Notes: a model not told the origin generated them from the sequence alone. 64,000 bases of DNA from Marinospirillum sp. (GCF_014859565.1 NZ_JACUUA010000002.1:1-64000); one strand, 5' to 3'; shown: positions 17,027-25,702, counted from the stretch's first letter. A program made the numbers and translations.

Positions 17027-17506
17027 TCAGGTGGCGTTGGTTGGGATCGCGCCGGGAAAACCCAGTTGTTTCCAGGCTTCATAAACAATCAGGGTGCAGG
17101 CATTGGAAAGATTCATGCTGCGGCTGTCCGGTAGCATTGGAATACGCACTCGTTGTTGCGGTGGCAGGGTGTCGAGAATTTCGGCAGGCAGGCCACGGGT
17201 TTCCGGGCCAAACAGCAGCAGATCGTTTTCTTGGTAACTCACCTGATGGTAGTGCTGACTGCCTTTGGTGGTCAGTGCCAGTACTCGGCCAGGCTGTACA
17301 CTTTCCAGCAGATCCACCATGCCGGTATGCACAGTGACTGCTGCCCATTCGTGATAATCCAGACCGGCACGACGCAGGCGCTTGTCATCCAGCAGAAAAC
17401 CCAGAGGTTCGATCAGATGCAGGCGAAAGCCGGTGTTGGCACACAGGCGGATGATGTTGCCGGTATTCGGCGGTATTTCCGGTTGAAAAAGGGCAATGTC
17501 AGGCAT
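17027..17506 (-). CDS. trmL: tRNA (cytidine/uridine-34 2'-O)-methyltransferase TrmL
   Basis: This 159-residue SPOUT-class methyltransferase has the family motifs [20 protein letters not shown] (motif 1), [12 protein letters not shown] (motif 2) and [24 protein letters not shown] (motif 3, with the trefoil knot). It methylates the wobble ribose of tRNA-Leu isoacceptors. Length and motif positions match the E. coli protein. The gene is 34 bases downstream of ntrC and 15 bases upstream of rep, on the same strand. Confidence 0.93.
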   Translation of the reverse strand: MPDIALFQPEIPPNTGNIIRLCANTGFRLHLIEPLGFLLDDKRLRRAGLDYHEWAAVTVHTGMVDLLESVQPGRVLALTTKGSQHYHQVSYQENDLLLFGPETRGLPAEILDTLPPQQRVRIPMLPDSRSMNLSNACTLIVYEAWKQLGFPGAIPTNAT

Positions 17507-17540
17507 GGGGTCTCCTGTGAAGACCCCGGATTATAACACC

Positions 17541-18977
17541 TTACTCGTCTTCATCATCGGCACCGCTGATACCCAGCTCTTTTAGTTTGCGGGTCAGGGT
17601 GTTGCGCCCCCAGCCCAGCAGTTCGGCAGCATCACGCTTGCGACCGCCGGTGTGTTTCAGTGCGGCATGGATCATGATGCTTTCAAAGGCTGGTACAGCC
17701 TTGTCGAGCAGGCTGGTTTCACCACGCATCAGTGCTTGTTCTGCCCAGTATTTCAGTGAGGCTTCCCAGTCACTGGCAATACGGCTGGGTGTTTTTGCCA
17801 GCAGTTCCGGTGGCAGATCATCAATGAGCACTTCCCGACCGGAGGCCATCACGGTCAGCCAGCGGCAGGTGTTCTGCAGCTGGCGCACGTTGCCCGGCCA
17901 GTCGAGGCGGCAGATGTATGCAATGGTATCCGGGTGCAGTACTTTGGTTTCCGAGTTCAGCTCGCGTGCCGCCTCTGACAAAAAGTGTTCAGTCAGGCGT
18001 GGAATATCTTCACGGCGATCTTTTAATGAGGGCAGGTGCACCCGGATGACGTTGAGCCGGTGAAACAAGTCTTCACGGAAACGTCCGGCCTCGACCAGTT
18101 TTTCCAGATCCTGGTGGGTGGCGGCAATGATGCGCACATCCACTTTAACGGCAGTATGGCCACCCACCCGATAAAACTCACCATCAGCCAGCACTCGCAG
18201 CAGGCGGGTCTGAGTCTCTGCTGGCATATCACCAATTTCATCCAGAAACAGGGTGCCACCATTGGCCTGCTCGAAACGTCCGTGACGTTGGGTGGCGGCA
18301 CCGGTAAAAGCCCCTTTTTCATGACCAAATAATTCAGACTCAATCAGGTCACGTGGAATGGCCGCCATGTTCAGGGCAATAAACGGCTGGTGTGATCTGG
18401 GGCTGTGCTGGTGCAGAGCGTGAGCCACCAGTTCCTTGCCGGTGCCAGATTCACCGTTGATCAGTACGGTGATGGTGGAATGAGACAAGCGACCGATGGC
18501 ACGGAACACCTCCTGCATGGCAGGTGCTTCACCGATGATTTCTGTTGTCTGCACGGCAGCGGTCTGCACCTGAGACTGATCAGCTGTTTTGGCTTTCTGT
18601 TCTTCAGCATGAGCCAGAGCACGGCGCGCTAATGCCACGGCTTCATCCACATCAAAGGGTTTGGGCAGGTATTCAAAGGCACCACCCTGATAGGATGCTA
18701 CGGCACTTTCCAGATCCGAATGAGCTGTCATGATAATCACCGGCAAACCCGGATAGAGTTCGTTGACCTGTTTTAAAAGATCTAGGCCATCCATTCCGGG
18801 CATACGAATATCGGTGATCAGCGCATCTGGTTTTTGCTTCAGCATCTGCCTTAGCGCACTGTCGGCACGATCAAAGGCAGTGACCTGGATATTGGCCTGC
18901 TCCAGTGCCTTTTCCAGTACCCAGCGAATGGAACGGTCATCATCGATGACCCAGACATGGCCTTTAGGTGCGGTCAT
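17541..18977 (-). CDS. ntrC: Nitrogen regulation response regulator NtrC
   Basis: This is a 478-residue sigma-54 activator with a receiver domain (phosphorylated Asp56 in LITDIRMPG, Lys105 in KPF), an AAA+ domain with Walker A GESGTGKE at 174-181 and the sigma-54-contacting GAFTGA loop at 221-226, and a C-terminal Fis-type helix-turn-helix (RKRDAAELLGWGRNTLTRKLKELG). It activates nitrogen-scavenging genes when phosphorylated by NtrB under low nitrogen. It overlaps ntrB by four bases. A candidate NtrC-binding site and sigma-54 promoter lie upstream of ntrB, so the pair is probably autoregulated. Confidence 0.96.
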   Translation of the reverse strand: MTAPKGHVWVIDDDRSIRWVLEKALEQANIQVTAFDRADSALRQMLKQKPDALITDIRMPGMDGLDLLKQVNELYPGLPVIIMTAHSDLESAVASYQGGAFEYLPKPFDVDEAVALARRALAHAEEQKAKTADQSQVQTAAVQTTEIIGEAPAMQEVFRAIGRLSHSTITVLINGESGTGKELVAHALHQHSPRSHQPFIALNMAAIPRDLIESELFGHEKGAFTGAATQRHGRFEQANGGTLFLDEIGDMPAETQTRLLRVLADGEFYRVGGHTAVKVDVRIIAATHQDLEKLVEAGRFREDLFHRLNVIRVHLPSLKDRREDIPRLTEHFLSEAARELNSETKVLHPDTIAYICRLDWPGNVRQLQNTCRWLTVMASGREVLIDDLPPELLAKTPSRIASDWEASLKYWAEQALMRGETSLLDKAVPAFESIMIHAALKHTGGRKRDAAELLGWGRNTLTRKLKELGISGADDEDE

Positions 18978-20080
18978 GGTGCTGCTCCTGTATCGGTTTG
19001 TTCAGTGGTGCTCTGATTGTCAAAAGGGATCAGCATCCGAAACTCGGTGTGCCCCTGCTGGCTGATGCATTCAATCAGCCCCTGATGTTGCTGCAGGGCG
19101 GCTTGTGCAATGGTTAACCCTAATCCGGTACCTTCCGCACGACCGCTGACCATGGGATAAAAAATGTTTTCCAGCATGTTTTCCGGTATGCCGGGGCCGT
19201 TGTCGATGATCTTGACCTGACAGACCAGCCGGTGGCGCTCGGAGCCGAGGGTGAACTGACGCTTGGCTCGGGTTTGCAGAATGATGCGGCCATTGGACTG
19301 ACCGGATTCGATTAATGCCTGCATGGCGTTACGTACAATGTTGAGTACCGCCTGAATCAGTTGTTCTTTGTCACCAGCAAACTCGGGCAGGCTGGGATCA
19401 TAATCACGAATCAGGCGCACCTGACCGCCAAACTCTGCCTGAGCCAGGGTGTACACTCGCTCCAGTACTTCATGGATGTTCAGGCGTTTCATTTCTGGCA
19501 GATGGCGCGGCCCCAGCATTCTGTCCACCAGATTACGCAGCCGGTCAGCCTCATCAATGATGACCTGGGTGTAATCTTTCAGGTCAGTATTGGGCAGGGC
19601 GCGCTCCAGCAATTGTGCAGCACCACGAATCCCACCCAGCGGGTTTTTGATTTCGTGTGCCATGCCCCTTACCAGTGCGCGAACGGTTTCCTGTTTATTG
19701 ACCAGTTCTTCTTCGCGAGAAATGCGCAGTTGCCGATCACGCGGAAAAATTTCAATGATCAGCTGGGTGTTTTTCATCTCCGCGATGGGGGATGCTGTGT
19801 AGTCTACAGTTAAAGTTTCACCGTTATGCAGCTGTAGCTGCGCCTCCCTTTTGGTGAAGGGGTGCCCGGTGCTGGCTGATTGAGTCAGCGTGTCTGATCC
19901 TGCCCTTGGCTCCTGAAACAATTGAGCTACAGGCTGGCCGCGAAAACGCGTCAGACTGGCCGCAAGAAGCATTTCTGCGGCGGGGTTCATATAAATCAAC
20001 TGAAGATTCTGCTCAAGCAGCAACACAGCAGTGGTCAGATTCTCCAGCAGGTGACGGGGCGGTTCCTGAGCCGGACTCAT
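18974..20080 (-). CDS. ntrB: Nitrogen regulation sensor kinase NtrB
   Basis: This is a 368-residue cytoplasmic histidine kinase/phosphatase: an N-terminal PAS domain (residues ~10-110), HisKA with His142 in MAHEIKNPLGG, and an HATPase domain with the N, G1 (DNGPGIP) and G2 (GTGLGL) boxes. It has no membrane segment, as expected; it senses nitrogen through PII. ATG 20080 was chosen over a TTG 33 bases upstream because it gives a 36-base leader from the predicted sigma-54 start point and a typical N-terminus. glnA, the usual upstream neighbour in enterics, is absent. Confidence 0.94.
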   Translation of the reverse strand: MSPAQEPPRHLLENLTTAVLLLEQNLQLIYMNPAAEMLLAASLTRFRGQPVAQLFQEPRAGSDTLTQSASTGHPFTKREAQLQLHNGETLTVDYTASPIAEMKNTQLIIEIFPRDRQLRISREEELVNKQETVRALVRGMAHEIKNPLGGIRGAAQLLERALPNTDLKDYTQVIIDEADRLRNLVDRMLGPRHLPEMKRLNIHEVLERVYTLAQAEFGGQVRLIRDYDPSLPEFAGDKEQLIQAVLNIVRNAMQALIESGQSNGRIILQTRAKRQFTLGSERHRLVCQVKIIDNGPGIPENMLENIFYPMVSGRAEGTGLGLTIAQAALQQHQGLIECISQQGHTEFRMLIPFDNQSTTEQTDTGAAP

Positions 20081-20126
20081 GCTTTTCTCTGGTGTAGTGA
20101 ACTGTCGATACAATTTTCAAAGGGGA

Positions 20127-20142
20127 TGCAAAAGCCGCACCA
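20127..20142 (-). promoter_or_regulatory. ntrB: Sigma-54 promoter of ntrBC
   Basis: On the minus strand the sequence reads TGGTGCGGCTTTTGCA. Against the consensus TGGCACG-N4-TTGCA the GG (-24) and GC (-12) dinucleotides have exactly the required spacing, and only the CA after GG is changed (to TG). The predicted transcription start is around 20116, about 36 bases before the ntrB ATG. Confidence 0.6.
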
Positions 20143-20247
20143 ACCTGACTTTTTTGCACCAACAACCTACATCTCTGGCCTTGGGTGGGCATCATCACGG
20201 TGCGAGACATAAATGTGGGGTGTATCTTCCGGTACGCACTAGTCATC

Positions 20248-20285
20248 AGTGCATCAATATAGGGCTTATTTGATATTGATGCACT
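20248..20285. repeat. 13-bp perfect inverted repeat downstream of rstB
   Basis: AGTGCATCAATAT is mirrored exactly after a 12-base spacer by ATATTGATGCACT. No T tract follows on the minus strand, so it is a poor terminator for rstB. The ends carry GTGC/GCAC half-sites like those in NtrC targets, and the repeat sits next to the strong NtrC-like site, so a regulatory role in ntrBC control is possible. Confidence 0.5.
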
Positions 20286-20296
20286 TATATGGTGCT
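20280..20296. promoter_or_regulatory. NtrC-type enhancer site upstream of ntrBC
   Basis: TGCACTTATATGGTGCT matches the NtrC operator pattern TGCAC-N6/7-GGTGC, closely resembling the enhancer sites of E. coli glnA. It lies roughly 140-155 bases upstream of the sigma-54 promoter, a normal enhancer distance, and directly after the rstB coding region. Confidence 0.55.
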
Positions 20297-20298
20297 TT

Positions 20299-21957
20299 TT
20301 ATTGCGGGGGGATTTCCAGGGGCGGTAATTTTGCCGACTGGTGGCGTGGGAAAATCAGGCTGAAACGGGCACCTTGTAATTCCGGGCTGCGATCCACCTG
20401 GGTGCTGCCACGATGCCAGTAGATGATGCGTTGTACTATCGACAGCCCCAGCCCGTAACCGCCGGAGCTGCGGGTACGGCTGTCATCCAGTCGAGAAAAG
20501 GGCATGAATACTCTTTGCCAGTCTTCTTCTGGAATACCTGAGCCGTCATCTTCTACATCCACACGGAAGGTGTCACTTTCCAGATGACAGGTGACATGAA
20601 TCCGATGGCTGGCATAACGCACGGCGTTACCCACCAGATTCTGAATGGCGCGCTGAAAATATCGGCCTTCCAGATCGGCTTCCGGGCTGAGTTCGGCAGG
20701 ATTGTGGATGGTCAGTTTTAATTCCAGTTGCGGGTTGGTGCGCTGAAAACCACTGAGTACTTCTTCGAGTAGACCAGTAACATCCTGATTCAGAAACTGC
20801 AGTTGCAGTTTTTCCTGACCCAGACGGGCGTAGGTGAGAATTTCATCAATCAGGGTGTCGAGTTCATCAATGTCCCGATCTATGCCCTGTACCTGATGCA
20901 GGATGGCCGCGTGAGGGCTGCCGTCTTCACTCAGATCTTCGATCATTTGCAGGCCAAAACGGATACGTGCCACGGGTGTGCGTAATTCATGAGATACCGC
21001 ATGAATCATTTCTTGCTGGGTACGCAGCAGGCGTTGTACCTGCTCGGCCATACGGTTAAAGGTGGTTGCCAGTTTACTGACAAAATCTTTGCCGGGCATA
21101 TTGGCGCGTGCCTGCAGGTTACCGGCAGCGAGCTGACTGGAGGCTCGTTCAAGGTTGCGCAGACGATTTTCCAGACCATGCAAAAAACACCAGATGCTGG
21201 CCGCCAACATCAGCAGTGAAACAAGTAAAATACTGATCAGCAGAGGCAGAGGATAAGGATTAAACAGCTCAATTGGCCCAACCCGTAACCAGTTATTGTC
21301 ACCCAGCTGTACATAACTGACCATGCTGCGCCCGTCATCGGAAAACAATACCACCTGCTCACCACGCTCCAGCCGTCTTTGCTGCAAGGGGTCGGTTTCA
21401 GCCGGTAATCGGGAAAGGAGTTGCAGTGGGTAAGCAAAGCGTTCGCCCAGTTGTAGCAGACGTTGTTCACGCAGTTCAGTTGGGGTGCGCTGCAGATCAC
21501 GCAATAACAGATAAATTGAGGCGCTGGCCTGCTGTTCAGTCACACGCCACAAATCAGAGGTTAGCAGCAGTTCGGACTGATGAACCGGAAACACCACCTG
21601 CAACTGCTTAGACGTTTTTTTGCGCAGCACCAGTCGGTTTTCAGTCAGGCGACTGATTTCGCGGCGGGTGGACTGCAAGTCATTCAGGCTGCTGAGCTCA
21701 ACATGTATGCCCAGAGTCTGGTTGATGTCATGCAGCCATTCGTGTTTCTGACCTTCATCGGTCAGGGTGAATTCTTCAGTCAGAGTGATGAACAGGCCGG
21801 ATAGCAGCTCTTCCTGATAAGCCTCCAGCCGTACCTGATTGGCAAGATTAACCAGCAGAATGCTGAGTAGCAGGGTGCCAACCAGTGCGCCGAATACCCC
21901 GAGATACACACGCAGGAATATATTTCCAAGGCGTTTGTGCAGCAGACTGAAGCTCAT
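20299..21957 (-). CDS. rstB: RstB-like sensor histidine kinase
   Basis: This is a 552-residue inner-membrane kinase: transmembrane helices at about 15-37 and 236-258 enclose a ~200-residue periplasmic sensor domain, followed by HAMP (258-312), HisKA with His323 (AVSHELRTPVARIRF) and an HATPase domain (NLVGNAVRYA, DDGSGIP, GYGLGLSIV). The sequence around the phosphorylated histidine and the pairing with an RstA-type regulator suggest the RstB family, which in enterics responds to acid, magnesium or other envelope cues. The stimulus here is unknown. It lies 32 bases downstream of its regulator. Confidence 0.8.
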   Translation of the reverse strand: MSFSLLHKRLGNIFLRVYLGVFGALVGTLLLSILLVNLANQVRLEAYQEELLSGLFITLTEEFTLTDEGQKHEWLHDINQTLGIHVELSSLNDLQSTRREISRLTENRLVLRKKTSKQLQVVFPVHQSELLLTSDLWRVTEQQASASIYLLLRDLQRTPTELREQRLLQLGERFAYPLQLLSRLPAETDPLQQRRLERGEQVVLFSDDGRSMVSYVQLGDNNWLRVGPIELFNPYPLPLLISILLVSLLMLAASIWCFLHGLENRLRNLERASSQLAAGNLQARANMPGKDFVSKLATTFNRMAEQVQRLLRTQQEMIHAVSHELRTPVARIRFGLQMIEDLSEDGSPHAAILHQVQGIDRDIDELDTLIDEILTYARLGQEKLQLQFLNQDVTGLLEEVLSGFQRTNPQLELKLTIHNPAELSPEADLEGRYFQRAIQNLVGNAVRYASHRIHVTCHLESDTFRVDVEDDGSGIPEEDWQRVFMPFSRLDDSRTRSSGGYGLGLSIVQRIIYWHRGSTQVDRSPELQGARFSLIFPRHQSAKLPPLEIPPQ

Positions 21958-21989
21958 GTCAGGATCTGTTTCCGGTGTTCACTTGTTGC

Positions 21990-22709
21990 TCAAACTTCCT
22001 TAACAAACAGATAACCCTTGCTGCGCACTGTCTTGATGCGACGTGGGTGCATCGGGTCATCACCGACCTTGGGACGAATGCGGGAAACACGCACGTCGAT
22101 GGAACGATCCTGGCCGTCATATTCAATACCACGCAGGGCAGTGAAAATTTCTTCACGAGTCAGTACACGACCGGCACTGGATGCCAGCAGCCACAACAAG
22201 TCAAACTCAGCACTGGTCAGATCAATACTTTCACCTTTCAGCCACGCCTCACGCATGGCGCTGTCGATCACCAGATCACCGAACTCCAGACGCGAACTCT
22301 GTGGCTCATTGCTGTCTGCGGTGACAGGTTGAACCTCGGAGCGGCGCAGCAGTGCCCGAACCCGAGCCAGCAGTACTCGTGGGCGTACAGGCTTGGCAAC
22401 ATAGTCGTCAGCACCCATTTCCAGACCGACCACCTGATCCATATCATCGGTTCTGGCAGTCAGCATCAGAATGGGAATGTCTTTTTCCATCTTCACTTTG
22501 CGACAGATGCTCAGGCCATCTTCGCCGGGTAGCATCACATCAAGAATGATGAGATCAGGGTTTTCACGATCAATCCGTTCAACGGCACGAGCCCCGTCAC
22601 CTTCAATGGAGATCTGGAAACCATTACCTTCCAGGTACTCGCGCGTCAGGGTTGCCAGGCGAGCGTCATCTTCAACAATCAGTATGTGGGGTGACTGGTT
22701 TGCATCCAC
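21990..22709 (-). CDS. rstA: RstA-like OmpR-family response regulator
   Basis: This is a 239-residue regulator with a receiver domain (acidic Glu13-Asp14-Asp15, phosphorylated Asp57 in LIILDVMLPG, Lys in AKPV) and a winged-helix DNA-binding domain (LLWLLASSAGRVLTREEIFTALRGIEYDGQDRSIDVRVSRIR). It is transcribed just ahead of rstB on the same strand, the reverse of nothing unusual for this family. Targets are not visible here. The start ATG is the only good candidate. Confidence 0.88.
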   Translation of the reverse strand: MDANQSPHILIVEDDARLATLTREYLEGNGFQISIEGDGARAVERIDRENPDLIILDVMLPGEDGLSICRKVKMEKDIPILMLTARTDDMDQVVGLEMGADDYVAKPVRPRVLLARVRALLRRSEVQPVTADSNEPQSSRLEFGDLVIDSAMREAWLKGESIDLTSAEFDLLWLLASSAGRVLTREEIFTALRGIEYDGQDRSIDVRVSRIRPKVGDDPMHPRRIKTVRSKGYLFVKEV

Positions 22710-23097
22710 TTTTTTAGTCTCACTTCGTAAATTGCCAGTTGATTTTAACCTGCCGAGCTTTTACCGCCGCTGCAGTGTTTTTCTGCATCATACCGCAATC
22801 CAGCGTGGTTTAAAGGGGTAAGAGGGAAATGTAGCGGCTAGGAACACAAACCAGGGTTTTTGTTGATCAATGGTTCAGACAGTTTCATGATGCAATAGCA
22901 CCGTAGTTGCAAAGCTCCTCAAAACCTAACTGGGATTTTATGCCATTGAAGTCTAGGCCTAACAAATAACCAGAACCAGTAATGCTTGCGCGGGCTCACA
23001 ACAGCTGCGCTTGTCTTCAAGGCTATTTTTCTACAATAGCGCATAACAGGCTGTTTTCTTAAGTATCTTTTTAAGAGCGGGAATTGCTGTATAAGCG
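22710..23097. other. 388-base intergenic region with a candidate rstA promoter
   Basis: No convincing gene was found. A TATGAT (minus strand, 22787-22792) preceded at 16 bases by TTTAAA (22809-22814) could be a weak rstA promoter. A start-less frame of about 33 codons on the minus strand (between a TGA near 22999 and a TGA near 22887, reading …GIKSQLGFEEL…) could be a worn coding remnant but was not recognised. A short hairpin, GCTAT/ATAGC, lies near 23022-23040. Confidence 0.35.
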
Positions 23098-23718
23098 TCA
23101 GGATAAATCAAGAAGCAGAGCAGCACGAATCAATTCTGCCAGGGAGTTCAGCTGCATTTTTAACATCAGATTATGACGATGAACATCCACGGTTTTAGGG
23201 CTAATTCCCAGCTCATCAGCAATAACCTTGCCGGGCATTCCTGCCGCCAGTCGTTTCATCACCTGTAGCTCCCGTGCGGTGAGCCGATTCAGTTGCAAGC
23301 GTAAATGGCTGATGTGTTGTTGTTCTGTCAGCCGTTGCCGGTGCAGGTTAACACCACGCTGGATTGAGTCCAGCAGCAGCTGATCATTAAAGGGTTTCTC
23401 AAAAAAATCCAGCGCACCTTCTTTCATGGCCTGTACCGCCATACTAACATCAGCGTGACCGCTCATCAGAATAACCGGCAGCAGAGGTTGTTGCTGCTTC
23501 AGCTGTTGTTGCATTTCCAGCCCACTCAAACCAGGCATCCGTACATCCGACAGCAGGCAGCCAGGTCGATCACTGGCTGGGCAGGCTAAAAAGTCATTAG
23601 GATGTCCAAAAGCCATCACTTCCAGGTCGACGGTTTCCAGCAACCATTGCAAGGACTCACGTACCTGCTGATCATCATCCAGCAGTCGAATCAAAGGCTG
23701 GGTTGTTTCTTTGTGCAT
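23098..23718 (-). CDS. TtrR/FixJ-type LuxR-family response regulator
   Basis: This is a 206-residue regulator: a receiver domain with Asp58 in LLSDVRMPG and Lys in EKPF, then a LuxR-type helix-turn-helix (LTARELQVMKRLAAGMPGKVIADELGISPKTVDVHRHNLM). ATG 23718 was chosen because GGAG lies nine bases upstream; a further upstream ATG would overlap the kinase gene by 26 bases. It partners the kinase encoded immediately before it. No tetrathionate, thiosulfate or sulfite reductase genes lie in the window, so the regulon is unknown. Confidence 0.85.
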   Translation of the reverse strand: MHKETTQPLIRLLDDDQQVRESLQWLLETVDLEVMAFGHPNDFLACPASDRPGCLLSDVRMPGLSGLEMQQQLKQQQPLLPVILMSGHADVSMAVQAMKEGALDFFEKPFNDQLLLDSIQRGVNLHRQRLTEQQHISHLRLQLNRLTARELQVMKRLAAGMPGKVIADELGISPKTVDVHRHNLMLKMQLNSLAELIRAALLLDLS

Positions 23719-23734
23719 CCATCCCACTCCAGAA

Positions 23735-25507
23735 TCAGGTTTTGAGTTGTGGCAACTCAATTCGAGCCACGGCTCCCCCTTCCGGGGAGTTGGTTAAAGT
23801 CAGTGACCCGCCATGTGAGCGAGCCAGAGTCTGGCAGAGTTTTAGTCCTAACCCCATACCATTGCTGCGAGTAGTAAAGAAGGGATCAAACAGGTCGGCG
23901 ACCAAATTGTGGGCAATTCCTTCACCCTGGTCTTTAAGAGTGATTATCCAGCAATGCTGCTGTTGCTCACAGCGGATGTCAAGGTTGCGCGCTACTACAG
24001 GTGTATTCCGCATGGCATCCAGAGCGTTGTTCAGTAGATTGATAAACAACTGCAACAGCTCGATCCGATTACCGTGCACCAAAGCAGAGGAAGGCAATAG
24101 TTTTAGCTGGACTTGTACCTGCTGTGCCTGAAGTGTTGACTCCATCAGCACCAATGCCTCTTTTAACAGCAGGTTGATATCCAGATCCTGTTTAGGTGGC
24201 AGTTCCTTACGCAGGAATCCACGTAAATTGCGAATAATTCCAGCTGCACGTTCACTCTGAGCAATGATCCGTGTGGTGGCTTCCTTGATTTTATTGTGGT
24301 CGGATAGTTTTTGTTCTGACTCAGGTTTATTCAACAGGCGCAACATACCCTGTGCATAATTCATGCTGGCGGTCAGGGGTTGGTTCAGTTCATGCGCCAG
24401 TCCGGCTGCTAGCTCACCCATCATGGAAAAACGAGAAAGATGAGCCAGTTCGGCTTGTTTCTGCTGCTGCTCCTGCATTAATTGCTGCAGTTCACGACTG
24501 CGCTGATGAACCAGATAACTCACCCGCAGGTGATGCATCAAAAACAAAAATATCAATCCCAGCGCCAACAGCAGGGGATAGCGGTACTGATACAACAGCG
24601 CCAGCAGCGGGTTATGTGGAAAGGCCGCATAAGGCCCGAAACGAAGGCGCTCGAACAGCCGATAAATACTCTGGTAGGACAAAGGAGCAGACCACTGAGA
24701 GCGCTCGTCATCCGCCCCGGGCATCTGCAACAACGCCAGCAACACCTGCTGCACCACCTCAGCTGGCTGGCGACTGGTGCTCAGAAAAGGCCAGTCTGGA
24801 TAGAGATCACTGGACAACTGACAGGGGTAACCAGCCAATTGTCGATTTTCAACAACCCGGTAATCCTGCAGGTCAAGACGACCTTCAGCGGCCAGAGATT
24901 CCAGCAGGCAACTGCGCAGCACCACGGCATCCACTTCACCGGCATCCAGCAAATCAAGCAAAGATTCCATCGGATAACCTGCAAACACCCATTCACCGAC
25001 ATCACGCCGAACATCTAACCCCTGTTGCTCCAGTTGATCTCGAATCAACTGGAAACCACCAAAAGCATCCGGGTGCACTGCAGCCACTCGCCGACTATGT
25101 AGATCCTGCCACTGCTGCACGGAAGAATCCGCAGCAGAAACCACCAGCACCGATCCCACGGCTTGTTGTGGTGGATCAAAAATAGGATTGCTCAGAGTAG
25201 CCAGAGGTGCCAATGGGTAATGCTGACTTAGTTGCACATAATGACCAGGGTTGGTCATTACAAAATCCAGCTGGCCTGCTGCTAAAGCTGTCTCCAGCTC
25301 TTGCAGATTAAGTGGATGCAAAACCACCTGATGATTCGGCAGTTGCCGACCTATTGCAGTCAAGGTTGGCTGCCAATAACCGGCTGGAATAACATTATCT
25401 CGCCACTCAAGCACACCGAGATGCAGGGTTGAAGAGGGCGCAGCATTGCTGTTGCCACTCAGCAGCAGCAATACCAGCCACAATCCCACTTTATGCATAA
25501 TTGACAT
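23735..25507 (-). CDS. TtrS-like sensor kinase with periplasmic PhnD-type binding domain
   Basis: This is a protein of 590 residues from ATG 25507: signal peptide (1-22), a periplasmic PhnD/substrate-binding-like domain (~27-300; LHLGVLEWRDN, ALAAGQLDFVMTNPGHYV), one membrane helix (~309-326), HisKA with His372 (AGLAHELNQPLTASMNYAQGM) and HATPase (NNALDAM, DQGEGI, GMGLGLKLCQT). Periplasmic Cys200 and Cys229 correspond to the conserved cysteines of TtrS-type sensors of oxidised sulfur compounds. The ATG overlaps the stop of a possible upstream peptide (TGATG). The frame stays open to an ATG at 25648 with a strong Shine-Dalgarno, so a 47-residue extension is possible. Confidence 0.83.
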   Translation of the reverse strand: MSIMHKVGLWLVLLLLSGNSNAAPSSTLHLGVLEWRDNVIPAGYWQPTLTAIGRQLPNHQVVLHPLNLQELETALAAGQLDFVMTNPGHYVQLSQHYPLAPLATLSNPIFDPPQQAVGSVLVVSAADSSVQQWQDLHSRRVAAVHPDAFGGFQLIRDQLEQQGLDVRRDVGEWVFAGYPMESLLDLLDAGEVDAVVLRSCLLESLAAEGRLDLQDYRVVENRQLAGYPCQLSSDLYPDWPFLSTSRQPAEVVQQVLLALLQMPGADDERSQWSAPLSYQSIYRLFERLRFGPYAAFPHNPLLALLYQYRYPLLLALGLIFLFLMHHLRVSYLVHQRSRELQQLMQEQQQKQAELAHLSRFSMMGELAAGLAHELNQPLTASMNYAQGMLRLLNKPESEQKLSDHNKIKEATTRIIAQSERAAGIIRNLRGFLRKELPPKQDLDINLLLKEALVLMESTLQAQQVQVQLKLLPSSALVHGNRIELLQLFINLLNNALDAMRNTPVVARNLDIRCEQQQHCWIITLKDQGEGIAHNLVADLFDPFFTTRSNGMGLGLKLCQTLARSHGGSLTLTNSPEGGAVARIELPQLKT

Positions 25508-25632
25508 CAAAGGTTGGCAAAAAATACGATCAACACACCTACCAGTGCCAGGTAACGCGCCAGCAGGTTCCACAGGCTGAAGTCTTGAAATCCTTCCCCG
25601 GCTCTTTGCGTACATCTTCTTTTTCCAGGCAC
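25507..25632 (-). CDS. Possible 41-residue membrane peptide upstream of the TtrS-like kinase
   Basis: In a frame different from the kinase, a GTG-started reading frame of 41 codons ends in a hydrophobic helix (FSLWNLLARYLALVGVLIVFFANL). Its TGA overlaps the kinase ATG as TGATG, a classic coupling arrangement. No Shine-Dalgarno sits at the right distance from the GTG; the nearest (AAGGAGG at 25652-25658) is 19 bases away, and suits an ATG in the kinase frame. A frame slip upstream, or a longer kinase N-terminus, would explain this differently. Not recognised as a known family. Confidence 0.3.
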   Translation of the reverse strand: MPGKRRCTQRAGEGFQDFSLWNLLARYLALVGVLIVFFANL

Positions 25633-25649
25633 CAGACATCAACAACATC

Positions 25650-25673
25650 GGCCTCCTTCGGGGTAAGAAGGCC
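25650..25673 (-). promoter_or_regulatory. Hairpin that buries a Shine-Dalgarno in the kinase leader
   Basis: On the minus strand GGCCTTCTT and AAGGAGGCC pair over nine positions (one G-U) around a six-base loop. The 3' arm contains the AAGGAGG Shine-Dalgarno three bases before ATG 25648, so folding would hide that ribosome site. Confidence 0.35.
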
Positions 25674-25702
25674 AGGGGTCTGGCAGGATCACTGCTTTAA
25701 CT

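Noticed and set aside
22887..22999. Start-less 33-codon frame on the minus strand reading like a protein C-terminus
   Set aside because: Bounded by stops, no start or Shine-Dalgarno, no terminal inverted repeats or target duplications; too short to call a transposase remnant.
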